From Piscinibacter lacus (GTDB lineage: Bacteria > Pseudomonadota > Gammaproteobacteria > Burkholderiales > Burkholderiaceae_C): a DNA stretch of 64,000 bases. A program made the translations under genes and the position numbers. The stretch lies in NCBI RefSeq assembly GCF_016735685.1, contig NZ_JAERRA010000001.1:1178001-1242000 (forward strand), written 5' to 3'. The first letter of the stretch is position 1. Each line of letters opens with the position of its first letter. Under the pieces are notes generated by a model that searched no databases, was not told where the DNA came from, and saw only the letters and a list, made by a program, of their open reading frames with translations. Shown piece after piece: positions 29,929 to 38,638 of this stretch.

Positions 29929-30957
29929 TCAGGCCTTGTCGGCCTCGCTGGTGAAGCTGTCGGCGAAGAAGGCGTCGTCGGGCAGGCGGCATTGCAAGAT
30001 GAAGTCGCGCTGCGCGGCGCTCACCATCACCGGCGCGCCGCAGGCATAGACCTCGTGGCCGGAGAGGTCCGGCAGGTCGGCCATCACCGCCTCGTGGACG
30101 AAGCCGGTGCGGCCGGTCCAGCCGGGCTCGGCCTCGCTCAGCACCGGCACGTAGTGCAGGTTCGGCAGGGCGGCTGCGGCCTCGCGGGCCCAGTCGTCGC
30201 GGTAGAGGTCGGCCGCGCGGCGACCGCCCCAGTACAGCACCGCCGGGCGGTCGATGCCCTTGGCGCGCATGTGCTGCACGATGGCCTGGATCGGCGCGAA
30301 GCCGGTGCCCGAGGCCAGCAGCACGATGGGCTTGCTGCCCTCGCGCAGGTAGAAGCTGCCGAAGGGGCCTTCCATGCGCAGGATGTCCTTCTCCTTCATC
30401 GCGCCGAAGACATGGTCGGTGAACTTGCCGCCGGGCATGTGGCGGATGTGCAGCTCCAGGCCGGCATCGGCCGCCGCGCCCTCGGCCGCCGGGGCATTCG
30501 CCATCGAGTAGCTGCGCCGCGCGCCGTCGCGCAGGATGAACTCGACGTACTGGCCCGGGTGGTACTGGAAGCGGCTGGTCGCCGGCAGTTGCAGGTGCAG
30601 GATGGCGACATCGGCCGTGGGCTTCTCCAGCGCGCGCACGCGCACCGGCACCTTCTGCACCGGGAACTCGCCGGCGCCGGGCACGCTGCGCGCCTCGACG
30701 AGCAGGTCGCACTGCGGCGTGGCGCAGCAGCTCAGCATCCAGCCGGCTTCTTCTTCCTCCACCGTCAGGGCCTTGAGCTGGTGGGCGCCGTGGATCACCC
30801 GGCCTTCGAGCAGCCGGCTCTTGCAGGAGCCGCAGGCGCCGTCGCGGCAGCCATAGGGCAGGCCCACGCCCTCGCGGATGGCCGCGGCGAGCACGGGCTC
30901 GTCGCGGGCGACCTGGAACTGGCGGCCGCTGGGTTGCAGCGTGACGGTGAAGCTCAT
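29929..30957 (-). CDS. Ferredoxin-NAD(P)H reductase with N-terminal plant-type [2Fe-2S] domain
   Basis: The 342 residues make three domains: plant-type ferredoxin (CRDGACGSCKSRLLEG with the fourth Cys in SCCATP), FAD-binding (RSYSMANAP, RxYS type) and NAD-binding (VLLASGTGFAPIQAIV, then CGAPVM). This is the layout of CDP-6-deoxy-glucoseen reductase (AscD)-like and monooxygenase reductase components. No oxygenase gene is adjacent; a partnerless Rieske oxygenase lies about 18 kb away in the window, and pairing is only a possibility. ATG 30957 is favoured because upstream codons are Arg/Gly-rich non-conserved sequence. Confidence 0.88.
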   Translation of the reverse strand: MSFTVTLQPSGRQFQVARDEPVLAAAIREGVGLPYGCRDGACGSCKSRLLEGRVIHGAHQLKALTVEEEEAGWMLSCCATPQCDLLVEARSVPGAGEFPVQKVPVRVRALEKPTADVAILHLQLPATSRFQYHPGQYVEFILRDGARRSYSMANAPAAEGAAADAGLELHIRHMPGGKFTDHVFGAMKEKDILRMEGPFGSFYLREGSKPIVLLASGTGFAPIQAIVQHMRAKGIDRPAVLYWGGRRAADLYRDDWAREAAAALPNLHYVPVLSEAEPGWTGRTGFVHEAVMADLPDLSGHEVYACGAPVMVSAAQRDFILQCRLPDDAFFADSFTSEADKA

Positions 30958-31157
30958 CTCGTTATCCTCGAACCCTGTCGATTTCGACCGGGCGCGATTG
31001 TGCCCCTGCGGGTCCGGGCCGCCCGGGCAGGCGGCCGATTGCCTTGCCGCCGCCGGGTCCGCCCGGCCGCCGCCGGGTTCCGACCCCGTGCGCCCGGCCC
31101 CGAACGACGAGCGCATCCCGCGCCCGTCCCCAAGCCGTCCTGCCCATCCGACCAGCC

Positions 31158-32075
31158 ATGCCCACGCCGCCGCCTTCCCGTCCTGCCGTGTTCCGCCGCA
31201 GCCGCGTCCTCATCGTGGGCTGTGGCGATGTCGGCCTGCGCGTGGCCCGCCTGCTCGCCGGGCGGCTGCGGGTGATCGCGCTGAGCTCGCAGCCCGCGCG
31301 CCGGCCCGCCCTGCGTGCGGCCGGCCTGCGCCCGCTGCTGGGCAATCTGGACGATCCGGCCAGCCTCGGCCGCCTGGCCGGCCTGGCGCCGCGCCTGCTG
31401 CACCTGGCCCCGCCGCCCGGCCAGGGCGAGGACGACCCGCGCACCGCCGCGCTGCTGCGCGCCCTGGGCCGCCGCGGCGGCGTGCACACGGCGGTCTACG
31501 GCAGCACGACCGGGGTCTATGGCGATGCCGGCGGCGCCTTCTTCGACGAAACCCGCCCGCTGCGCCCGGCCTCCGACCGTGCGCGCCGCCGCGTCGCTGC
31601 CGAGCAGCGCCTGAGCGACTGGAGCCGCCAGCAGGGCGTGGCCCTGGCGCGGCTGCGCATTCCCGGCATCTATGCGCTCGACCGCGAAGGTGGCGACCCG
31701 CGCGAACGCGTGGCCCGCGGCAGCCCGGTGCTGCAAGCGCAGGACGATGTCCACACCAACCACATCCATGCCGACGACCTGGCCCGCGCCTGCCTGCGCG
31801 CGCTCTTCCTCGGCCGCAAGCCGCGCGCCCTGCACATCAGCGACGACGGCCAGTTGCCGATGGGCGAGCATTTCGATGCCGTGGCCGACCGCTGCGGCCT
31901 GCCGCGCCCGCCGCGCCTGAGCCGGGCCGAGGCACAGCTTCGGCTGTCGCCGATGACGATGAGCTTCCTGTCGGAATCGCGCCGGCTCGACAACGGCCGC
32001 ATGAAGCGCGAGCTGCGCCTGAAGCTGCGCTACCCCACCGTGCTGGACGCCCTGCCGCCTGCCACCGGCGGCTGA
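31158..32075 (+). CDS. NAD(P)-dependent SDR/epimerase-like protein (YeeZ type)
   Basis: A 305-residue Rossmann protein. The dinucleotide motif is VLIVGCGDVGLRVARLL, followed by YGSTTGVYGDAGG and LRIPGIYALDREGG as in YeeZ/extended SDR proteins. The usual YxxxK catalytic pair is not evident (the Tyr region reads GVYGD), so enzyme activity is uncertain. It is divergent from the reductase gene, with about 200 bases between starts. The substrate is unknown. Confidence 0.8.
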   Translation: MPTPPPSRPAVFRRSRVLIVGCGDVGLRVARLLAGRLRVIALSSQPARRPALRAAGLRPLLGNLDDPASLGRLAGLAPRLLHLAPPPGQGEDDPRTAALLRALGRRGGVHTAVYGSTTGVYGDAGGAFFDETRPLRPASDRARRRVAAEQRLSDWSRQQGVALARLRIPGIYALDREGGDPRERVARGSPVLQAQDDVHTNHIHADDLARACLRALFLGRKPRALHISDDGQLPMGEHFDAVADRCGLPRPPRLSRAEAQLRLSPMTMSFLSESRRLDNGRMKRELRLKLRYPTVLDALPPATGG

Positions 32076-32106
32076 GTCCGCGGCCGAGCCGGCTGCGGCG
32101 CCGGTC

Positions 32107-32697
32107 TCAGCGCCGGCCGAAGGGCGGCCTGCCACCCCAGTAGCGCAGCATCAGGAAGCCGCCCAGCATGCCGCCCAGGTGGGCGAAGTGGGCGATGCCG
32201 CTGCCGCCGCTGAAGCCCAGCAGCAGTTCCAGGCCGCCGAAGATCATCACGTAGTGCTTGGCCTTGATCGGCATCGGCGGGATCAGCATCATGATCTGCC
32301 GGTTCGGGAACAGCATGCCGAAGGCCAGCAGCAGGCCGAACAGGCCGCCCGAGGCGCCGACCGTCGGCACCGGCGAGCCGATCGCCGCCGTCCAGAGCTG
32401 CTGCACCACGGCCGCCGCCAGCACGCTGGCGATCAGGAAGTGCACATAGCGCCGGCCGCCCCACAGGCGCTCCAGCTCGCTGCCGAAGCTCCACAGGCCC
32501 AGCATGTTGAACAGCAGGTGGCCCGGGCTGCCGTGCATGAAGGCATAGCTGATCGGCTGCCAGGGCTGGAAGTTGCCCGTGGCCATGGGCCACAGCGCCA
32601 GCAGCCCCTCGAACCAGGGCGGCAGCAAGAGGGTGGCGCAGTAGAAGCCGACGCAGGCCAGGATCAGCGCCTTGGTGATCGGGGGCATCGGGGGCAT
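32107..32697 (-). CDS. Rhomboid family intramembrane serine protease
   Basis: A 196-residue, six-helix rhomboid. The L1/TM2 region has SYAFMHGSPGHLLFNMLGLWSFG (His and Asn of the oxyanion site). Nucleophile Ser is in VGASGGLFGLL near residue 117, and general-base His in GIAHFAHLGGMLGG. All catalytic residues are present. It cleaves membrane-anchored substrates, which are not known here. The gene is convergent with the SDR gene. Confidence 0.92.
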   Translation of the reverse strand: MPPMPPITKALILACVGFYCATLLLPPWFEGLLALWPMATGNFQPWQPISYAFMHGSPGHLLFNMLGLWSFGSELERLWGGRRYVHFLIASVLAAAVVQQLWTAAIGSPVPTVGASGGLFGLLLAFGMLFPNRQIMMLIPPMPIKAKHYVMIFGGLELLLGFSGGSGIAHFAHLGGMLGGFLMLRYWGGRPPFGRR

Positions 32698-32786
32698 GGT
32701 CTCGCGGGCCGGTCGGCCGGGCGGGCCGTGCCCTTGGGGCGCGGCGGGTGAAGGAAAGCCTTTCGCTGACCCGGCCCCACGAATCG

Positions 32787-32829
32787 GGTGACAAGGCCAG
32801 CCGGCGGGCGGGCAGGGAGCATTGTCACC
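32787..32829. repeat. Spaced inverted repeat GGTGACAA...TTGTCACC
   Basis: Perfect 8-base arms are separated by 27 bases in the 170-base gap between the rhomboid gene and the small secreted protein gene (both minus). It could be a weak terminator stem for the upstream gene or paired half-sites; nothing else is seen in the gap. Confidence 0.3.
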
Positions 32830-32867
32830 TGCCGGGCCCGTCGGGCTGGCCTCGCGCAGCAGCCCGC

Positions 32868-33176
32868 TTATCGGCTTTGCGTCGCTGCCGGCTCCTTGCT
32901 GCGCTCACTCGTTGCGACGCGTTCGGTTCCGGCTGCGGCGGGCTGGGGCGCAGAGGGGTTCGCGGCCTGCGCGGTCGTCTCCTTGCTGCGGGGCACGCCG
33001 ACGTAGATGAGCATGTCGCCCTTGCTCAGAAAGCCATCCGAGTGCAGATAAGCGCCACCAGGCTGAGGGCCGGGCTTGCCCGTGACGGCGGGCGGGGCGG
33101 CCACCGCAGCTTGGCCCGCCAGGGCCAGGGTGCAGGCAGCGAAGAGGGCAAGACGGCGGATCGACGGGATGGACAT
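32868..33176 (-). CDS. Small secreted protein of unknown function, divergent from TonB receptor
   Basis: The 102 residues start with a clear signal peptide (RRLALFAACTLALAGQAAVA, cleavage before APP). The mature part is about 75 residues, Ala/Pro/Thr-rich, with one more ordered-looking stretch GGAYLHSDGFLSKGDMLIYV. AGGAG is 7 bases before the ATG. It shares a control region containing Fur-like sites with the divergent receptor gene, so a role in iron or haem acquisition or in its regulation is a reasonable guess. No family is recognised, and composition is less G+C-rich than neighbours. Confidence 0.55.
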   Translation of the reverse strand: MSIPSIRRLALFAACTLALAGQAAVAAPPAVTGKPGPQPGGAYLHSDGFLSKGDMLIYVGVPRSKETTAQAANPSAPQPAAAGTERVATSERSKEPAATQSR

Positions 33177-33344
33177 GAACAGCTCCTGGTTGAGTCCGGC
33201 AGCAAGGGTGCTGCCGTGCGAAGCACTGTTTCGATCGTGGGTGAACCCCAGACGCCGCAGCGCATGAAGCCTGGGTGAACGGAGGGTGAAGCGCTGAAGG
33301 ACTCGCAAAAAGACCGTGCCCGGATGCAAAGCCTGTCGATCCGG

Positions 33345-33389
33345 TCAATCATTGCTAATGTGTGTGCGAATCATTCTCGTTTGTATAAA
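33345..33389 (+). promoter_or_regulatory. Tandem Fur-like sites and -10 element for the TonB receptor
   Basis: Two AATCATT-centred elements (TCAATCATTGCTAATG and GCGAATCATTCTCGTTTG) resemble Fur boxes, and TATAAA at 33384 is a good -10. The sites overlap where RNA polymerase would sit. This A+T-rich block stands out in the window. Confidence 0.5.
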
Positions 33390-33449
33390 TTCAGTGCTGA
33401 GGCAGGCCATGCCCTGCCGCTCTGCTTACCGCGTCCCTTGCGCCACGCC

Positions 33450-35609
33450 ATGCCCGTCAACCGCCTCGGTCCCATCGTCCCGCACAGTCTCAGCCGCCCG
33501 ATAGGCCTCCTCGCCTGGCTGACCTTGATGCCGCAAACCCTGCAGGCCCAGCCCAGCACCCCATCGCCGGCTGAGCGCGGGCAAGTTGAGCTGCCCGCCG
33601 TCACGATCGCCGCCCCGCCGCTTGAACGCCCGCGCGCGCCCGGGAGCTTGTCGGTGCTTGAGCGCGAGGATTTCGATGCCAGCCAACCATTCACTGTCAA
33701 CGAGATGCTGCGCAAGCTCCCGGGCGTCCATGTACGCGACGAGGAGGGCTTCGGCCTGCGGCCCAACATCGGCGTTCGCGGCTTGAACCCGACCCGATCG
33801 ACCAAGATCACGCTTTTGGAAGACGGCATTCCATTGGCTTACGCCCCCTACGGCGACAACGCCAGCTACTACTTTCCGCCGGTCGAGCGCTTCGCTTCCA
33901 TCGAGTTGCTCAAGGGCCTCGGCACCTTGGCCTACGGTCCGCAAACGCTGGGCGGCGTCCTCAATTTCCTCACGCCTGCGCCCACCCGCGAACCCTCTGG
34001 CTCCGCCCAGCTCACCGTAGGCAACCGGGCGTTCCGGGACGTGAAGCTTCAAGCCAGTGCCGAGGGTTGGTTGGTCGACCTGACCCACAAGCAGGGGCAG
34101 GGCAGCCGCGAGAACACCGAGAGCGACTTGCTCGATCTCAACCTCAAGCGCGTGATCGACGTGGCGCCCGACCACCGCCTCACTGCCAAGCTCAGCCATT
34201 TCATCGAAGACTCCCAGGTGACCTACAGCGGCCTGACCCAGGCCGAATTCGAGACCTTCGGCGCACAGTACAACCCGTTCCGCAATGATGTGTTCGAGAC
34301 CTCGCGGACGGGGCTTTCCTTGACCCACCGCTGGAAGCTCGGCCCGGGCCGCACGCTCAGCACCCAGCTTTACGGCGCCGTCTTCGACCGCGACTGGTGG
34401 CGCCAGAGCAGCACAACCACCGACACGCAGTGCGGCACGGCCTTTCGTGATGCGCGCCTGGCGGGCGAGCGGGTCGACGTCGAGCGCTGCGCCTCGGCCC
34501 AGGGACGACTGCGCTACTACCGGACACTGGGCATCGACAGCCGGTTGCGACTTCAGCATGCCCTGGGCGGCTGGGCGCAGGAGCTCGAGTTCGGCGTCAA
34601 GCTCCACGATGAGCTTCAGGAGCGCAAGCAGGTCCAGGCCGGTTCGCCTCGCGGTCGAAGCGGCCCACTGGTCGAAGACAACCTGCGCGAGACCCGGGCT
34701 GCTTCAGCCTTTCTCAGCAACCGGATTGCCTTGGGCGAGGCCTTCAGCCTGCAGCCCGTCCTGCGGTTCGAGCACATCATCAACCGGCGTGAAGACCGAC
34801 TCGGCGACCTGGGACCGCAGTCGGACACGCTGCGCACCTTCATCCCCGGCCTGGGCGTCGCATGGCGCTTCAGTCCGGAGAGCACGCTCTTTGCCAGCGT
34901 CCACCGCGGCTTCGCGCCGCCGCGGACCGAGGACGTCATTGCTGGCAACGGGACGGTGACCGAGGTGGCTGCAGAACGCAGCTTGAACGTGGAGGTCGGC
35001 CTTCGCAGCGAGCCCCTGGATGGGCTGAGCGTGCAAGCGACGGCCTTCCGCACCGACTTCGACCGCCTCACGGCCGTGGGCTCCATCGCTGGGGGCAGCA
35101 CCCCGCTGGCCCAGGGTCAGGCGCTGTTCCAGGGCCTGGAACTCTCAGGTCAATGGGCATTTGCCCCCTCGGCGGGCGCCTTCACCACTTGGGCCTTGAC
35201 TTGGCTGCCCACCGCCCGGCAGAGCGAGCCCTTCCGCCAAGTCGTCGGGGGGGCTCCGGTTGCCGGCAGTGCCGCGGGTCTCCGACAGCCCTATGCACCG
35301 GAGTACCTTGCCACCGTCACCATGGGAGTGGAACGTCCCGCCTGGCGCGCTCAGTTGGAGGCCGTTTACACCTCTGCACAATTTGCCGACTTCGCCAACA
35401 CGGTCGCTCCGTCGGCCAATGGGCAAGCCGGTCGGATTCCTGCGCACACGGTGATCAATCTGGCGGGCAGTTGGCGCCTTGACGACCGGTGGTCGCTGCT
35501 GGCCACCGTCAAGAACTTGCTCGATGCGGAGGACATCGTCGACCGCACCCGGGGCATTCTCACGGGCCCGCCGCGACGTGTGCATCTGGGCTTGCGTGCC
35601 ACGTTCTGA
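33450..35609 (+). CDS. TonB-dependent receptor (FecA-like siderophore/iron-complex receptor)
   Basis: A 719-residue outer-membrane receptor. The signal peptide ends near LQAQ. The plug domain starts at LPAVTIAA, with SLSVLEREDFDASQPFTVNE, IGVRGLNPTRSTKITLLEDG and SIELLKGLGTLAYGPQTLGG. The C-terminal barrel ends in RRVHLGLRATF, with the expected terminal Phe. The plug resembles FecA-type ferric-chelate receptors; the ligand is unknown. The start at 33450 is chosen because it gives a normal signal peptide; an earlier ATG at 33324 lies upstream of the Fur-like sites. Codon usage (more TTG, CTT, GCT, CCA) is unlike its neighbours and suggests transfer. Confidence 0.9.
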   Translation: MPVNRLGPIVPHSLSRPIGLLAWLTLMPQTLQAQPSTPSPAERGQVELPAVTIAAPPLERPRAPGSLSVLEREDFDASQPFTVNEMLRKLPGVHVRDEEGFGLRPNIGVRGLNPTRSTKITLLEDGIPLAYAPYGDNASYYFPPVERFASIELLKGLGTLAYGPQTLGGVLNFLTPAPTREPSGSAQLTVGNRAFRDVKLQASAEGWLVDLTHKQGQGSRENTESDLLDLNLKRVIDVAPDHRLTAKLSHFIEDSQVTYSGLTQAEFETFGAQYNPFRNDVFETSRTGLSLTHRWKLGPGRTLSTQLYGAVFDRDWWRQSSTTTDTQCGTAFRDARLAGERVDVERCASAQGRLRYYRTLGIDSRLRLQHALGGWAQELEFGVKLHDELQERKQVQAGSPRGRSGPLVEDNLRETRAASAFLSNRIALGEAFSLQPVLRFEHIINRREDRLGDLGPQSDTLRTFIPGLGVAWRFSPESTLFASVHRGFAPPRTEDVIAGNGTVTEVAAERSLNVEVGLRSEPLDGLSVQATAFRTDFDRLTAVGSIAGGSTPLAQGQALFQGLELSGQWAFAPSAGAFTTWALTWLPTARQSEPFRQVVGGAPVAGSAAGLRQPYAPEYLATVTMGVERPAWRAQLEAVYTSAQFADFANTVAPSANGQAGRIPAHTVINLAGSWRLDDRWSLLATVKNLLDAEDIVDRTRGILTGPPRRVHLGLRATF

Positions 35610-35651
35610 GCGAGACGGCCCGGCTGATGCTGGCCGACCTGCGATGGGTCT

Positions 35652-35736
35652 TGGTCCCCGGGGCCGGACTCGAACCGGCACACCTTGCGGCGGGGGATTT
35701 TGAGTCCCCTGCGTCTACCGATTTCGCCACCCGGGG
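35652..35736 (-). tRNA. tRNA-Leu (anticodon CAA)
   Basis: On the minus strand an 85-base tRNA folds with acceptor CCCCGGG/CCCGGGG, D-arm around GGCGAAATCGGTAGACGC, anticodon stem GGGGA/TCCCC with loop CTCAAAA (anticodon CAA, decodes UUG), a long variable arm as in class II tRNAs, T-arm GCCGGTTCGAGTCCGGC and an encoded CCA end. It lies 43 bases after the TonB receptor gene, with its 3' end facing that gene, and beside cysM. Confidence 0.93.
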
Positions 35737-35840
35737 AAGGTGCGGAGCAGGCTTGCTTGCGAGGAGCGGATGATACCTGCGCGCCCTGCCGGCCCCGGGC
35801 GACGGGGGCACAATCCGCCCCTCCAAGGACGCCTGCCGCC

Positions 35841-36746
35841 ATGCCCCTCTATCCGACCCTCGATGCCGTGATCGGCAACACGCCGCTGGTCCGGCTGCAG
35901 CGCCTGCCGGGCGAGGCGCAGGCCCGGCGCGGCAATGTGATCCTCGGCAAGCTCGAAGGCAACAACCCGGCTGGATCGGTCAAGGACCGGCCCGCCCTCA
36001 GCATGATCCAGCGGGCCGAGGAGCGCGGCGACATCCGCCCCGGCGATGCGCTGATCGAGGCCACCTCCGGCAACACCGGCATCGCCCTGGCCATGGCCGC
36101 GGCGATCAAGGGCTACCGCATGATCCTGATCATGCCGGAGGACCTTTCGATCGAACGCGCGCAGACCATGAAGGCCTTCGGGGCCGAGCTGATCCTCACG
36201 CCCAAGGGCGGCGGCATGGAATACGCCCGCGACCTGGCCGACCAGATGCAGCGCGAGGGCAAGGGCCGGGTGCTCGACCAGTTTGCCAATGCCGACAACC
36301 CCCGCATCCATGCCGAGACCACCGGCCCGGAGATCTGGCGCGACACCGAAGGCCAGGTCACGCACTTCGTCAGCGCCATGGGCACGACCGGCACCATCAC
36401 CGGCGTGTCGCGCTACCTCAAGTCGCAGAACCCGGCGGTGCGCATCGTCGGCGCGCAGCCCAGCGAGGGTTCGCGCATCCCTGGCATCCGCAAATGGCCG
36501 GCGGCCTACCTGCCCAAGATCTACGAGCCGGCCGGCGTCGACGAGCTGATCGAGGTCGACCAGGCCGAGGCCGAGGACATGGCCCGCCGCCTGGCCCGCG
36601 AGGAGGGCCTGTTCTGCGGCATCTCCGCTGCCGGCGCCTGCTCGGCCGCCCTGAGGCTGGCCGAGACGGTGGAGAACGCGACCATCGTCTTCATCGTCTG
36701 CGACCGAGGGGACCGTTACCTTTCGACCGGGGTCTTCCCGGCCTGA
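35841..36746 (+). CDS. cysM: Cysteine synthase B (O-acetylserine sulfhydrylase)
   Basis: A PLP enzyme making cysteine from O-acetylserine (CysM also uses thiosulfate). The 301 residues have IGNTPLVRL, the PLP-lysine in NPAGSVKDRPAL near residue 45, the substrate loop EATSGNTGIALAM, the phosphate loop GTTGTITGV and the C-terminal GLFCGISAAGA. The KGYRMILIMPEDLS segment is as in CysM. Unlike CysK it has the shorter CysM-type length. It follows tRNA-Leu on the opposite strand, and tusA follows 56 bases later. Confidence 0.94.
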   Translation: MPLYPTLDAVIGNTPLVRLQRLPGEAQARRGNVILGKLEGNNPAGSVKDRPALSMIQRAEERGDIRPGDALIEATSGNTGIALAMAAAIKGYRMILIMPEDLSIERAQTMKAFGAELILTPKGGGMEYARDLADQMQREGKGRVLDQFANADNPRIHAETTGPEIWRDTEGQVTHFVSAMGTTGTITGVSRYLKSQNPAVRIVGAQPSEGSRIPGIRKWPAAYLPKIYEPAGVDELIEVDQAEAEDMARRLAREEGLFCGISAAGACSAALRLAETVENATIVFIVCDRGDRYLSTGVFPA

Positions 36747-36802
36747 TGTTCAAGCCAGGTGCGAGACACTTGCCCTCAACCCGGAAGCCCAGCGAGTCCA
36801 TC

Positions 36803-37030
36803 ATGGAGACAGCCAAGGAAATCGACACCCGCGGGTTGAACTGCCCGCTGCCCATCCTCAAGGCCAAGAAAGCCCTGGCGGACATGAGCAGCGGTCAGAC
36901 CCTCAGGGTGCTGGCCTCGGATCCCGGTTCGGTCCGGGACTTCCAGGCCTTTGCGCGCCAGACCGGCAACGAGCTGGTCGAGCAGCAGAGCGCAGGCTCG
37001 GAGTTCGTGCACGTGCTGCGTCGCCGCTGA
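36803..37030 (+). CDS. tusA: TusA family sulfurtransferase
   Basis: The 75 residues form the two-layer TusA fold. The persulfide Cys is in TRGLNCPLPILKAKKAL (the CPxP motif) and is followed by the conserved GQTLRVLASDPGSVRDF and a C-terminal strand FVHVLRR. It relays sulfur for tRNA thiolation or molybdenum-cofactor and related paths. The position 56 bases after cysM suggests a shared sulfur-metabolism transcript. Confidence 0.92.
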   Translation: METAKEIDTRGLNCPLPILKAKKALADMSSGQTLRVLASDPGSVRDFQAFARQTGNELVEQQSAGSEFVHVLRRR

Positions 37031-37077
37031 AGGCCCTGCCTGCCGCGCCTCGCGGGGCGGCAAGTAACGCAAAGCGC

Positions 37078-37110
37078 GCCGCAGCGCGGGTTGACCGCCC
37101 GCGCTGCGGC
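37078..37110. terminator. Convergent terminator hairpin between tusA and galU
   Basis: A perfect 13-base stem GCCGCAGCGCGGG / CCCGCGCTGCGGC with a 7-base loop lies between convergent stops; on the galU strand it is followed by GCGCTTTGCGTT. A second imperfect stem (37041-37062) lies next to it. Confidence 0.6.
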
Positions 37111-37117
37111 CGCTGCC

Positions 37118-37990
37118 TCAAAGCCCCTGGGCCAGGGTCTTGAGGTAATCGCGGAAGCCGGGGCCCAGCGTGGGATGGGCCAGCGCCAGTTCCACATTGG
37201 CTTCGAGGAAGCCTTCCTTGCTGCCGCAGTCGTAGCGCTTGCCTTCGTAGCGGTAGGCGAACACCTTCTGCCGACGCAGCAGGCCGGCGATGCCGTCGGT
37301 CAACTGGATCTCGCCGCCCACGCCGCGCGGCTGGCGGCGGATCTCGTCGAAGACGTCGAAGCTCAGCACATAGCGGCCGGCCACGCCCAGACGCGAGGGC
37401 GCCACGTCCGGCGCGGGCTTCTCGACGATGTGGCTCACATCCATCACCCGGTCGTTCACCGGCGTGCCGGCGACGATGCCGTAGCGCTTGGTGTGCTCCA
37501 GCGGCACTTCCTGCACGGCCAGGATGCTGGCGCGCCACTCGTCGTACTGCTCGACCATCTGCTTGAGGATGGGCTTCTCGCCGACCATCAGGTCGTCGGC
37601 CAGCAGCACGGCAAAGGGTTCATTGACGACCACCGAGGCCGCGCACAGCACGGCATGGCCCAGGCCCAGGGCCTTGGGCTGGCGGATGTAGATGCACTCC
37701 ATGTCGTCCGGCTTGATGGAGTGCACGACCTCGAGCAATTCCCGCTTGCCGGCATTTTCCAGCTCGGCTTCCAGCTCGTAGGCCGTGTCGAAATGGTCGG
37801 GAATCGCGCGCTTGTTGCGGCCATTCACGAAGATCATTTGCCGGATACCCGCGGCATAGGCCTCTTCGACGGCGTATTGAATCAGCGGTTTGTCGACCAC
37901 CGGCAGCATTTCCTTGGGCATCGCCTTGGTGGCGGGCAGGAAACGCGTGCCGAGACCGGCAACAGGAAAAATGGCCTTTTTGACGCGCAT
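37118..37990 (-). CDS. galU: UTP-glucose-1-phosphate uridylyltransferase
   Basis: Makes UDP-glucose for LPS and exopolysaccharide. The 290 residues begin [20 protein letters not shown] (the nucleotide-binding [11 protein letters not shown] motif), with [14 protein letters not shown], the [10 protein letters not shown] loop, ADD metal motif, VEKP and the catalytic-Lys region [16 protein letters not shown]. All are conserved. ATG 37990 is chosen because the upstream eight codons (MQARPAPT) are not part of the family. Confidence 0.96.
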   Translation of the reverse strand: MRVKKAIFPVAGLGTRFLPATKAMPKEMLPVVDKPLIQYAVEEAYAAGIRQMIFVNGRNKRAIPDHFDTAYELEAELENAGKRELLEVVHSIKPDDMECIYIRQPKALGLGHAVLCAASVVVNEPFAVLLADDLMVGEKPILKQMVEQYDEWRASILAVQEVPLEHTKRYGIVAGTPVNDRVMDVSHIVEKPAPDVAPSRLGVAGRYVLSFDVFDEIRRQPRGVGGEIQLTDGIAGLLRRQKVFAYRYEGKRYDCGSKEGFLEANVELALAHPTLGPGFRDYLKTLAQGL

Positions 37991-38105
37991 GGTGGGGGCA
38001 GGTCGAGCCTGCAAAAGGAAGGGGTCCAGGGCGGGAAGAGGGCGAACAGCCTAGTGCGGCCAGGCACGGCCCCAAGCTGGGGCGGCCCATTCTGGCACGC
38101 AGTTT

Positions 38106-38624
38106 TTACGCCAAGCCCCAGGACGAGCCGCTTTCCGCGATGCGTATCGCCTGATCCTGCACGCCGGCCAGGGCCGCCGCCGGCACGCGAGCCGGCCGCA
38201 GCTCGGCCAGCGGCCGCAGCACGAAGGCGCGCTGGTCCCAGCGCGGATGCGGCAGGCTCAGGCGCGGATGCTCGATGCGCAGCAGCGCGCCGTCGACGGT
38301 CTCGCCGAGCAGCAGGTCCAGGTCCAGCGTGCGCGGCGCATTGCGGTAGGGCCGCAGCCGGCCGTGCGCCAGCTCCAGGGCCTGCAGCGCATCCAGCAGG
38401 TCCAGCGGGGCCCGCGTCGTTTCCAGCAGCGCTGCGGCATTGAGGAAATCCGGCCCCTGCGCATCGACCGGCGCGCTGGCATAGAGCGAGGACAGGCCGA
38501 TCAGCCGCGCAGCGGGCAGCCCGCCCAGCGCGGCCACGGCCTCGCGCAGCGTCTGGCGGGCTTCGCCCAGGTTGGCGCCCAGGCCGATGACGGCCGTCCA
38601 GGGGGTCGAGACGGGGGTCTCCAT
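38106..38624 (-). CDS. folK: 2-amino-4-hydroxy-6-hydroxymethyldihydropteridine pyrophosphokinase
   Basis: Folate pathway enzyme of 172 residues. It has the N-terminal IGLGANLGEARQTLREAV, the substrate strand SSLYASAPVDAQGPDFLNAA and the signature APRTLDLDLLL with Mg-binding Asp pair, then HPRLSLPHPRWDQRAFVL. It follows pcnB by 14 bases on the same strand, the common pcnB-folK order, so it is presumably translated from the same transcript. Confidence 0.95.
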   Translation of the reverse strand: METPVSTPWTAVIGLGANLGEARQTLREAVAALGGLPAARLIGLSSLYASAPVDAQGPDFLNAAALLETTRAPLDLLDALQALELAHGRLRPYRNAPRTLDLDLLLGETVDGALLRIEHPRLSLPHPRWDQRAFVLRPLAELRPARVPAAALAGVQDQAIRIAESGSSWGLA

Positions 38625-38638
38625 GGCCGTGGGTGGCT

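Noticed and set aside
32698..32867. Direct repeat of the tRNA-Leu 3' end marking the far boundary of an island
   Set aside because: I looked for the TTCGAGTCCGGCC/CCGGGGACCA sequence near the rhomboid gene and found only short G+C-rich chance matches.
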